NCBI RefSeq assembly: GCF_036884655.1
Contig: NC_088340.1
Coordinates: 33,024,001-33,088,000, forward strand
Reading direction: 5' to 3'
Length of the DNA: 64,000 nt
From: Musa acuminata AAA Group
Lineage: Eukaryota > Streptophyta > Magnoliopsida > Zingiberales > Musaceae
The position numbers and the translations under genes were made by a program. Below the pieces are notes generated by a model. That model did not search any database. It was not told the origin of the DNA and saw only the letters and a list, made by a program, of their open reading frames with translations. Below, piece after piece: positions 12,351-39,442 of the stretch (its first letter is position 1; the number at the start of each line of letters is the position of its first letter).

Positions 12351-15300
12351 TTGAGGCAATCTTCCGCTCTCTCCACACTTCACAGCTACTCTCTGTGAGT
12401 GATTTTTACGCTTCTCCAATCCTTTTACCTCTTTTCTTCCCTTTCTACTTCAAGTAAAGAAGATGAAGTTACTGTAATGCCATTGTAAGCTCAGACGTAA
12501 CATTAGGAGGGAAAAAACATACACGACTAAAACCAGCTGCTTCAACTTGCAATCCTCCTATAAAGTCTGTGGATGATTATGTTTTGATGTGGCAGAACCA
12601 TAAACATATACTATTCAATCATTATGTTTGAGTTCTGTCAAGGGTGATATAAAGAAGATTTGTGCAGCAAAACTGGATCTTTGTTTGAAGGATTGGAAAG
12701 CTCAGTGAACTTGGTGCTCACCATTAATGCAAGTCACATTACTGGGAATCACAGGCTGCTGAGAGAAAGTGTAGTTGGCTTTATGAGGGTCCTTCTGCTA
12801 TCCATTAAAGCAGCAAGGATGATGGTATGTCCATGGACAATGCACACTATAAAATGCTCTTTAGAGACTTTCTTGATGATGATGATGATGATGATAACAA
12901 TAATATTTATGAAGGGGGCATGTGTTTGGTCTGCAAAGCTTCTCAGCATTCCTGATATGAAATTATACACAGAAAACAGTGTCTTAGGTTGTCAGGTGAG
13001 TGCAGATAAGCCAATGCAAGTCAGATCCAGCAGCATCAAATGGTTGGTTTTCCCGGTAATCATTGGGAATACTTCATACACACAGAGAGTCCCCATTGCC
13101 TGTTTGGCAAAAAGTAATGCCATGCACAAAAATTCCAAGTGAGCTGCACATGAAGCTCACAGAGGCACTGTGCCATCACCATCAGCTACCTGTACAAGAA
13201 CATTAAATGCACCAATAATATTGCTTGTGGATCCTCCAGGTTTGCAGAAACAGGTGTTGAAGCTGTATCCTGAAGTGCATTATTAGTCTGCATTTGTGGA
13301 AGCTTGTGAATTAAGCTGATGCAAGATGCAAAGCTTTAAATTAGATGCAGTAATGGCAGAATTGAAAACATTACATCCCTGTTCACAAAACAATTACAAA
13401 AAGATTGGTTAACAAGATGAGATTTATCATTCAAAGAGGACTAAGAACACAGTACTCTTTAACAGAAAAGGCACAGAATAATACATCAGAGAATATATCT
13501 CTTTTCCATGATGAAGCACAATATGCCAGTGAGTAAAGAAGCCAATTGAGCTCAGAATTTGCTGGTGGTGGAGCATCTTTCAAGGGTTTTCAGCTTCCAC
13601 ACTCTTCTTCGTAGCATTGGCTCAGCTCTCACTTCTACCTTGTGCCCATGAGACTGAAGGCTTCATGTGACTTGCAATGCAAAAGCTGAGCAGGGATGAA
13701 AAGAGGAACAGTAGACTGTGTTGGTTTGGGGACCCCATGAAATGATGAGACAGTGAAACCAGTACACAATCAACGATGGATGCATAATGTGTTTGTTATC
13801 CATCACCTCTTTCTTTAATCAACCCACCATGATTTGGTGATCCCATTATGTCATAACCAGAGATTAGAAGACACTAAATATTTGGACTATAGCAATGACA
13901 CAGCAATCATTGTGTGGGCTGGCTGACACCCATAAACAATTGGAGTCTTCACAATGAAGGTTTTAATTTGGATCAGGTGGCTTTATCCATTTGCCTTGCT
14001 GGAAGTGTATAGCTGGAGAGCTCAAGGACATGAACTAGTCAACAAAAGGGACCCCAAGAATGATGAAGCTTGACCATATGAGTTGTTTCAATTTGGAAAA
14101 TGTTGATCCTGGCCTAAAGATGTTGAAGTACCAACACAAAGTTGCTTATATAAATCATTCTCTTTTATTTTATTATTATTGACTTGAGTATCTTACCATT
14201 ATACTCCTAAAATTTGAATTGGATTGATGAATCAGGTATAAAAATCAAAGAACTAAGTTCTTAATCCATTTGATCCATTAATTAGATTTTTTTGAATCTT
14301 AAATAGATTGAAATATCCTTCAATTTTATTTATTGTCAAACATATTTAATTTTTTTGGATAATTAAGTTTTTTTTATTATAAAGAAGAAAAGATGAAAAC
14401 TCTTTTCTGACATTCTCTTTCACTGTATTGTATACATTATTTTTATAATATTATTTATATATTTTAAAAATTACTAAATCTATAATCCGACTAGTTAAAC
14501 CCATCGATTAAGATTTGATCAACTCAAAATCCAATCTTGCTTCGATAACTATTGTTTCAAAACGTTTTACGTCTCGTATAATATATCCAGCTTCATTATT
14601 TTTATATAATAAATATAAACAAATTATTCATTTTGAAATGAGTTTTAGTTTATCTTAATCAGCATATATTATACTTAATCTCTTATATAAATGTTCCAAC
14701 TTGATTGGGAGAAAAAAAAAAAAAAAGTCAAGGTGAGCAAAAATTTGTAATCCTTTTTAAAATAAGCAAATCATATGTCCCTTTTCTATCTATGTATTAA
14801 ATTAAATCTATTTTTGTTTATAAGCAATTAAATCCTTTTTTTTTCTTGGATCCAAGTCTTCTTCAAGCCTCTCTTGAGCAATAAATACTTGTGTCCTTCT
14901 TGTGGTTTAAGTAGCCTTAATCCTTATATTATTATAGGTTCTAATGACCTCAGGTTGAAACTAAACCAAGCATTTAACACATCTAATAACAAATAGATAC
15001 ACCACAATTAAGTCCTAACCAAATTAACTATCCTTAAGAGTAGACTCAAACTTGGCCCGTAAGCAAAAACCAAAGCGAGTCCAAATCGATTGCAACTCGA
15101 CGATCAAAAGAATCTGTTTTGTTCCTCCATGGAGCTACTTGCTAACTCAACTTGGATTCATCTCATACTTAGCTCTCAAGATTAAAAGTTAATTTGTTCT
15201 ATTCTAATCCTTAAAGATTCAGGTTTGTGCTTGATGTTAATCAAAGTAAATGATCTGAATTGGCTCCATACTTCCTCTAAATCGGTCCTCATCACCCATC

Positions 15301-15480
15301 AGCCGTCATTCCTACGTCGACGGAGAAGATGTCACCGGCTTTGTAGCCGTGGGGAACGAGATCGTCGGCTGAAAGCGGCCGATCATCAAATCACGTCTGA
15401 TCCCCCCACGTCGACCAACCGACGGTCGACACGTTGGTTCAACGGTGGCGTTCGCCATCAGGCCGGATGGGCCTCCGTGT
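12351..15480. other. Intergenic region, no gene recognised
   Basis: AT-rich beyond 14100. A GAT microsatellite lies at about 12875-12894. An open frame at 12660-13142 has biased low-complexity content and no recognisable domain, so it is not called. No RNA gene or mobile-element end was seen. Confidence 0.45.
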
Positions 15481-15749
15481 TACTTGTGTGAATGAGTTCT
15501 CGTGGGTCCCGTGGTTACTGTCTTGCGTACCCAAACAATCACCATCACCTTCTCGCGTCTCACCAAGCGGACCCCACTACAACGAATCATCGGAAACGTG
15601 GAAAGGAAGTACGGAAAACATTTATCTTAATCGTGTCGTCCCCGTCCGGCGTACCGGCCCCGAGATTGGAATCAAGAAATGGGTCCACATCCACCAATCA
15701 CGACGCCGCCAGGTGGGTCCCATCCGCGACGCATAATAACGTCATCTGT

Positions 15750-16227
15750 CCTTCGTTAGACCCACGTCGCCCTCGGCTCGCTCCACGTGTCCTCCTCCGT
15801 CCCCATGGCGATGCCCATAATAGCAACAACCAACCAACCCCGACTTCGCTTCGCTTGGTTCGTCTCTATCCCCCTGTGATCTGGCCACGTGTCCCCTCTC
15901 TCGAACCTACCCCTTCGCCTCCCTCGTCCTTTCTTCTCTCCACCGGCCCGTGTGCCCCCTTCCGGCGTGCGACACTCTGCGCCATCCCATTGGTCTCGTA
16001 CCCTCATCGCTCTCCGACACCGCCCGCCTTCGTTATCCCCTACACTGTGCCTTCACGTGACGTCCCCCTCGTCGCCCGCCACCTGTCCGCCTCCCCCAAT
16101 CGCAGCGCGAGATGCCATCGCTCCACGTCGCTCGGGAGGACACGCGTCGACCACTCGCCCCGCTATTTAAGGCTCCTTCTCCCGACTTCATCTCTCGGTA
16201 GCTCTTATTTGAAGCAAAAGGGTGGAG
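15750..16227 (+). promoter_or_regulatory. G-box-rich promoter of the DUF7950 gene
   Basis: Three perfect CACGTG G-boxes occur at 15784-15789, 15886-15891 and 16054-16059; the last runs into GACGTC, an overlapping bZIP-type site. Further ACGT cores are nearby. A TATA-like TATTTAAG lies at 16164-16171, about 57 bases before the ATG, implying a short leader. G-box/ABRE clusters are bound by bZIP and bHLH factors in abscisic-acid and light responses; which one acts here is unknown. Confidence 0.6.
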
Positions 16228-17118
16228 ATGGAGAGGAGAGGCGGTTGTTGCATCGCCATGTACGGCGGAGGCCGGGACGCCGACGTCGCGTGGAAGGTGG
16301 GGCAGATCATGCTCAGGTACCGTCCGATCGCCCCCAAGCCTACCTTCCCCGCCGGTTCCCCGAAGATCTCACCCGTTCCCGCTGAGACGCGGGCCGCGGC
16401 AAGGAGGCCAAAAAGGAAAGGATCCGCCAACCCTAGCGGCGGCGGGAGGGGGAGGAAGACCGGGAAGGTCGATGTGACTGCGGGGTCGTCGTCGTCAATC
16501 AACGACGAAGAGAAGTCGTCTTCGACGACGACGGCCTCGTCGATGATCGTGACGCTGCCATTGATGCCGGAAACGCCGGAGAGGCAGTGCGAGCTGGCGG
16601 AGTCGCCGAGGAAGTCTTCGAGCCCCATTACTCCTGATGCGGCGGCGTTGCCGCGGGTGGTTCCACCGTGGATGGGGCAGAAGCAGGTGGGAGGAGCGGT
16701 GGTGGCGTTGGGGTCGTGGGTGACGGTGGCATGCGTGACGGACTCGTGGCGGGAGGAGGAGGTCCCATGGAGGAGCGACGAGGCAGTGACGGCAGCGCTG
16801 GCGTTGGACGAGAGCCCCGGGTTCGTGTCGGACGGGTGGGACCGAGTGATGTGGACCAACGAGGCGTACCGGCGGATGGTGATGGGAAGGGAGGAGGGGG
16901 AGGAGCAGGCGGAGGAGGTGAAGGTGGAACTGGTGACGGGCGGGTTAGTGCCGGCAGCGGCGGCGTGCCGGGCATTCACGTGCCGGGTGCGCGTCAGGCC
17001 GGGGAAGGAGAGGACCTCGTCCTCGCCGCTGGCGGCGCCGTGTGACGTGTGGAGGCTGGACAGCGGCGGCTGCGCGTGGAGGCTCGACGTCAAAGCGGCG
17101 CTAAGCCTGAGCTTGTAA
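16228..17118 (+). CDS. DUF7950 domain protein, intronless
   Basis: One uninterrupted frame of 296 residues. The ATG at 16228 is chosen because it is the first ATG after the TATA-like box and directly precedes the family-like N terminus (MERRGGCCIAMY). Residues 22-38 contain WKVGQIMLRYRPIAPKP, a conserved plant signature. A basic KRKGS/GRGRKTGK stretch (possible nuclear signal) and a Ser-rich linker follow. The C-terminal domain (about residues 155-296) contains SWVTVACVTDSWR, SDGWDRVMWTNEAYRRMV, FTCRVRVRP and WRLDVKAALSLSL, which fit DUF7950. The molecular role of the family is not established. The gene is much more GC-rich than its neighbours, giving long antisense open frames that should be ignored. 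Confidence 0.85.
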   Translation: MERRGGCCIAMYGGGRDADVAWKVGQIMLRYRPIAPKPTFPAGSPKISPVPAETRAAARRPKRKGSANPSGGGRGRKTGKVDVTAGSSSSINDEEKSSSTTTASSMIVTLPLMPETPERQCELAESPRKSSSPITPDAAALPRVVPPWMGQKQVGGAVVALGSWVTVACVTDSWREEEVPWRSDEAVTAALALDESPGFVSDGWDRVMWTNEAYRRMVMGREEGEEQAEEVKVELVTGGLVPAAAACRAFTCRVRVRPGKERTSSSPLAAPCDVWRLDSGGCAWRLDVKAALSLSL

Positions 17119-18760
17119 GAGACGGTGGAGTGCGGAAGGGAAGAAGAATGTATGTAAATAGTTCTGGTATATGTACGGCTTATCTACGGTGACAAATACA
17201 GGTACATCAACTGCTACCAAAACCTCATATCGTTGTGTTCTTCCTCCTGCGACTATCTTCTGCTTCATCTATTCCGGAACTGAACCAGCTAATCCCTGTT
17301 TCCTCCACATAGCATCACATTAAATAGAAAGAAGACGACTGTACCTAAACCAAGTTTGCGATCAACGACTCAAAACCAGTCCATGGGTTTTGAAATCAAC
17401 GTCACAAGGACGAGAATCTGATGTCATGGGTACTATTCTTTGATGCTTGTGTGGATTTACGTGGGGCAAAACGTGATCACTCCATTTTACGTGCTGCTGC
17501 GGCTATTTGTTTGCTTGAACCAGGAGAGCACACAGATTTGAGGGTCAAAAACAGGAGGGAGAAGCAGAAGCGAGAGAAAGCGACACAAGCAGAGGATGCG
17601 GCAAAGCTTATGAAAGGGAAGGGAAGACACCGATGACAAAAGGAGCAAGAAGGAGTTCATGCATTCTCTATATTATTACTGAAAGGACCATCACATTTCA
17701 ACATGTAATACGATCTACAGGATAATTGGATATTGACCGAGGGCTTAGGTTATGTAACACATGTTGACCATCGATCATAACTATAGCTCTAGCAATACAG
17801 AGAACAGGTGTCCTCGGTTACGAAACATTGATCCATCTCGGTCCGATTAATTGAGTTATCCTATCCAGGCTTGCTTGTACTCCGATCAACTCTCATCATC
17901 TACTGATACCGGCATCGCACGTAAGCGATGACGATGCATGACTCTCCTTTGGTCTACAAGTCAAACAGGAACAATTCCCATGACGTCGACAATGGTTCTC
18001 GGTGGGTCTCCAAGTCAAACAATAACAGTTCCCAGGACGTCCAGCACCAAAGTGGCTATAAATTCGATCTCGCACAAAGAAATTGACTCGACAGTCATTA
18101 TTTCATAATTATTGTTCAATTACGATTTCATGATTGATTGTTTATTGCTACGTGTTTTCTTTATATATATATATATAACATTATTAAATCTCAAATCCAA
18201 AACGCATGGCCGATAAATATAAAAGTAAATACGTGAATACCAATCTATTCGGAGCCAATCATATGTCGGACAATCATTTAATGCTTCTAAAATAATTAAT
18301 ATACTCGAACAATTTTCACAAAGAGCAGCAAATTAACATATTTATAAATAATAAATAAACTACCTCCACACTCAAATATAGTGATGTATCGTGGTCTCAT
18401 TCATCTAGGATTGGAACACTGCTCGTTACTACTTTCATAATCGATGACTCTCGGACAGATGACAAGTAAATCAAATATCTAATCATTTATCGTAAAATTT
18501 GATAAAATATATAAAAAATTAAAAAGGGTAAAAATTTTAATAAAATATTCTCAGTAATTTTACATCGGATCATCTATCAACGGATGAGAGAAAGTCATTG
18601 GAATATTTGCATATGAGATATATTTGAGACGTAATAAACTGATTAGTAAAAGAAATTCTAATGACTTTGTATCTTGAGATAGAAGAATGCATATTGGTTT
18701 TTTTTTTGAATTGATTTAATGCTAATTAATGGTAACAAATTAATAATATTATTATTGTTA
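17119..18760. other. 3' flank of DUF7950 gene and AT-rich spacer
   Basis: No gene recognised. Two diverged copies of an AGTCAAACA...TTCCCA(T/G)GACGTC segment sit about 59 bases apart at roughly 17955-18042. A short AT run lies near 18164-18177. Confidence 0.4.
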
Positions 18761-19187
18761 AATTGATGTGCTCATTTCGGGGGAAAAAGACTGGTTTTGG
18801 CGTTCTAATCCGACAGAGACCAAACAACGGCCGAGACCGAAAGCATCAGCATCAGCACAACTCACAAAGCACAGGAAAAACCTGAGGCGTCCGCCTTCGC
18901 TAATGGGCCAAACAACGGTCCAGATCAAATATTGGGACGAATCATAAAGCACAGAAAACACACGAACCGTCCACTTCCCTGGATGGACCAAATAACGGTG
19001 CAGATCAAATCACACAGCTTTCTGCTTTGGTTATTCCACCCACCGTCCCCACTCTTACGGAGCTTCCAAAGAACCTCCAAATCTCGTCCTATTTAGTTCA
19101 CTTTCTCCCCCTCCTCCGGCGGCCATTCCGACCTGCTGCTCCGATCTACCATCCTCTTCGACCCTTCTGCGCCTCTCCAGAACCGTA
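18761..19187 (+). promoter_or_regulatory. Upstream region of the KR/FabG gene with repeated AACGG motifs
   Basis: Three diverged copies of a CAAA(C/T)AACGG(N) segment occur near 18822, 18910 and 18990; the last two are followed by CAGATCAAAT. AACGG is the core of MYB-type (including MSA) sites, so they may be regulatory. Tandem duplication of neutral sequence is an equally simple explanation. A TATA-like CTATTTAG lies near 19088-19096, about 95 bases before the ATG. Confidence 0.4.
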
Positions 19188-36004
<16,817 letters not shown>

Positions 36005-38000
36005 ACGTGGAGGCACTCGTTATTATAGTTTGTGTTAAAAGAATCTTCATTTGCCGATGTGATGTTTACTATTAACTTCAGATTTTGGGAAATATTGCAA
36101 CAAATTCATCTATGTTGTTCTCTTGCCAGGATATTTCCCCCCTTTTTCTTGTTTTTTTTTTTGCTTTCTATAAAAGTTTTTTGAGAGAGACTGCCTACAA
36201 ATAAGAACTAAAAATTTTCTGACATTTTGCACCCTATGCTGATCAACAGTATGATATGCTAATCTGGGACTTGAATTGAATTCCTGGTGGGCAGGCCTTG
36301 TCAGTAAAAAAAGTTCCAGTTCCAGATGAAAATTCTTAGTGTTTGTCATTCAATGGCATGGCTGCATTTGGTCTACTGTCTAAGAATTTATCAGGATAAG
36401 TGCATATGATTGATTATTTGCTTTGTTTAAAATAGCCAGGCAAGAGGAACTTCATGTCCATCATAAGGAAGTGAAATCATAGTCAGATGCTCTGCATGAA
36501 TTTTCATCTGGGATAAAATGCATGCATCCTTTTTCTGTGTGGGACAGCTAATTCTATGAATATTAAGTGAACTATTATTTTGAATGTTATGAATGATAAG
36601 AGATTGAGATATGAGTTTAGTTGCAGTGAACTCCAAGCTTGAACTGTTATGAGATAGTTGCAAGACTTGCTATATATTTCATATTATTGAATGGTGGGTT
36701 ACTAGAAAATAACCAACCCTATGTGTTTATCTATTAATCAAGGATTAATGGATTCACCATAGCAAGAAATTTGAGATCATCTCACTATGTGTTTATCTAT
36801 GTGTTTATGTTATCATCAGCAGAGCACAACACTTGACAAAAGTTGATGCACGCAGTTGACCTAAAATGATGGAGACTAGTAACTTAGCCTTCCCTGGTAG
36901 GGAGATGTTATTTTATCTTACATTGTGTTAGAGATTGAGACCCATATATATCACAAAGATATCATCTGTATATATTATATATACATAAACATATTTACAG
37001 GAAATTATTGTACGAATAAATTTATAACAGTATCAAACATGTCTCTCCAATGAACTACTTCTTTCTGGATGTCAGTCAAACAATTTCTCTGTGAAGAAAA
37101 ATGTAAGAGGAAAGGAAGTCAGCCCAACCGTCTCCACAAGGGAAGAATCTGTATCTAGCTATAATTCCTCTTCATTGACTTGATGCTTCCTTCGTCAAAA
37201 GATCACATGACTTCTTGGGATCTGAATTTGGTTGACTTTTGTGTGTTTGATAAGTTGACTATTTGTCACTCTTCACCTTACTTCATCTCCTAACGATCAG
37301 TAATGTAACCAACCCACTTATTAATGGTTGGTTTTGGGTTCGAGTCTCATCTTTTTCATCATTTACTTAGAAAAAGCCACCCTCAACCTACTAATCATTC
37401 ATAATTTAATATTTATTATATTCTCAAAATTAAGATTGACTATTTGATATCATTTCTATTAATTTTCATCCAAAAAAACTTAACTTAATCATTTCTAACG
37501 AAGATTAATATTGATTAGTTTTGAGTTAAAAATGAGTATGTAATTTTTAATTTTTGTATGTTGATTAAATTTTAAAAATCTTTAATATTCTTACTTACCA
37601 TCATAAAGATTTTATGGAAGAGTATTGACATCGATTAAAATATTAACTAACACTCAAACCCAAATCGATTTGAAATATATATATATATATATATAATACC
37701 AAATAATACCAATTGAATTGCCATCTAATTGCTACAAATTAAGTAACATAATCATTTATATTTGACATTTGTGGTCCATAAATTTGATATCCTTTGCGGT
37801 AACAAAAGTCGAAGAAAAGGAAGCATCAATATCTCTCATTCAATTAAATCTTACAAGAAAATACCGTAAGAATATGCGTATATACATACTTATTCTTATG
37901 GAATATTCTTCAATGCCTGAAGCATCACATGACGATCATAACTGCATTGACTCTAAGAAATCTCTACCGTTCATCGGTTCGGGTCACGCGTTGATACACG
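36005..38000. other. 3' flank of KR and AT-rich spacer
   Basis: The first part contains the KR 3' UTR. No other gene was recognised; an AT dinucleotide run lies at about 37676-37697. A GGTTCGAGTCTCA string near 37336 resembles a tRNA T-arm but has no tRNA fold around it. Confidence 0.45.
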
Positions 38001-38704
38001 CACCCCGCTTTGTAGCATCTCTTCCTCAGTCCTATTTCGGCGATCTCAAAAGGAGCGGAGCACATGGAAATTGCTGCATGCCTTCGTTTGTTGTTTATTG
38101 CTGAGGCTTCTTGAGGGTTTGCCCTCGGATCGGTGCCGTTCGTCGGTGGGCGCGTCACGATACCCTAACCCCAATCTATCCCCACCCCTCGGTGCGTCAG
38201 AGGTGACGCTTTTGGGGACCTAGGTGCCATCTCTGCTTTTGCTTTCTTCCTTTCGACCACCTCCTCTGTGGGTTTCTTTGTCGGTGGAAAGCTCGGTTCC
38301 TACGCATTGCGCGTCGAAAGGTTTGGCCTTTAACGATTCCCAAGTTGTTCGATCGGGAAAGTTTTCGCTTTTTTTGTGGATCCTTTTATTCTGGAGATAA
38401 AAGACGCCATAGCTTTGATTTTCCTCCGCGCTGCGTCGAAAGCTTTGGTCTTTCTCGGTTTCCAAGTTATTCTATTCGGAAAGTTCTCGCCTTTTTTGTG
38501 GGTCCTTTTGTTCTCGAGATTAAAGACGTCTTTTCATTGATTGTTCTCGGGAAATATGAGAAAAGAGACTGTTTCTGGATCGCGGCTACTGCTTGATCTC
38601 GGAAAGATTTCGACTTGGAGCCTTCTTAATTGATTGCGTCGCCCAAGGTTCGATTTTAAGAGAAAAATCGAAACTTTGTCCCTCTTTTTTTTGGTTGGTT
38701 GGCC
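38001..38704 (+). promoter_or_regulatory. Probable promoter and 5' UTR of the TLC gene
   Basis: Base composition rises in GC from about 38000. The stretch contains a diverged tandem duplication (38311-38554) close to the start codon. No clear TATA box was found and no transcription start can be fixed. A leader intron is possible. Confidence 0.4.
38311..38554 (+). repeat. Diverged 122-bp tandem duplication in the TLC gene leader
   Basis: Both units start GCGTCGAAAG (38311 and 38433) and share the order CCAAGTT..TTC, GGAAAGTT(T/C)TCGC, TTTTTTGTGG, TCCTTTT, GAGAT(A/T)AAAGACG. They have diverged by many substitutions, so the event is old. Confidence 0.75.
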
Positions 38705-39442
38705 ATGGAGATTATGATGCCTGCGTGTTGGCTACTTCCCCATATCTTTGCAGCGTTTTCTGTGACATATCTGCTCGGTTACTTCGTGATCTTCCGCAAC
38801 TGGAATCCAAAGTATCGCCCGGATGCATCTAGTTGCTTCATCTCCTTGTTCCATGGTTCCCCGGCGGTGTTCTTGGCTGTTGCCGCAATCCTGAACCAAC
38901 CTGTTCGAGGATTTGCCTCGCCCAATACCAATTTCCAGAACCTCGTTCTCGACTTCAGCATTGGCTACTTCACTGTTGATCTCCTGCACTACTTGATCTT
39001 AATTCCCGGAGACTATCTCTTTATCGCCCACCACCTGGCAACACTCTTCGTGTTCGTCACCTGCCGTTACCTTGTTGTCCATGGTGCATTTTCTATTCTG
39101 GTTCTTCTTGTGCTAGCCGAGGTCACCAGTGCATGCCAGAACGTGTGGACGCTTGCTGGGTTAAGGAAGGCAGATTTGCCCATTGCTGCAAGAATACATA
39201 AGAATTTGTCTCCTCCCTTCTATGGCTTGTATACGATCATGAGGGGGTTCATTGGGCCGGTGTTCTTCTGCAAGATGAGTGCATACTATTTGAGTGGAAA
39301 AGCCAGCAATGTCATTCCGATCTGGGTTTCTGCTGCGTGGATCGTGGTGGTTGGTGGTGCAATTTTGGTCAGCATCATGTGGATATCTAACTTGTGGTTG
39401 CAATTCTTTAAAGACGAGAATGTAGAGAAAAAAGATAGCTAA
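38705..39442 (+). CDS. TLC (TRAM-LAG1-CLN8) domain membrane protein, At5g14285-like
   Basis: Intronless frame of 245 residues. The ATG at 38705 sits in a good context (GGCCATGG). Six to seven hydrophobic segments are visible at about residues 8-30, 44-63, 77-100, 105-122, 127-145, 163-188 and 202-228. Conserved features of plant TLC proteins are present: NWNPKYRPDASS (32-43), FQNLVLDFSIGYF, a D92-x2-H95 pair, and the HH pair at 109-110 (IAHHLATLFVF), followed by LVLAEVTSACQNVWTL. TLC proteins act in ER or other membranes, some as ceramide synthases. This short class lacks the full Lag1 motif, so lipid sensing or trafficking is only a guess. The tail is hydrophilic (KDENVEKKDS). Confidence 0.88.
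   Translation: MEIMMPACWLLPHIFAAFSVTYLLGYFVIFRNWNPKYRPDASSCFISLFHGSPAVFLAVAAILNQPVRGFASPNTNFQNLVLDFSIGYFTVDLLHYLILIPGDYLFIAHHLATLFVFVTCRYLVVHGAFSILVLLVLAEVTSACQNVWTLAGLRKADLPIAARIHKNLSPPFYGLYTIMRGFIGPVFFCKMSAYYLSGKASNVIPIWVSAAWIVVVGGAILVSIMWISNLWLQFFKDENVEKKDS

Noticed and set aside
12660..13142. 160-residue plus-strand open frame with a GAT-repeat section
   Set aside because: No domain, Met/Ile-rich low complexity over a microsatellite, no splice or promoter support; treated as chance.
15492..16385. 297-residue open frame overlapping the DUF7950 promoter
   Set aside because: Runs through G-boxes and the TATA-like box, has an Arg/Pro/Ser composition expected from GC-rich DNA, and overlaps the DUF7950 start in another frame.
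16188..17093. 301-residue antisense open frame across the DUF7950 gene
   Set aside because: Shadow of a GC-rich coding region; no family resemblance.
37325..37365. tRNA-like T-arm string GGTTCGAGTCTCA
   Set aside because: No acceptor stem, D-arm or anticodon arm can be drawn around it.
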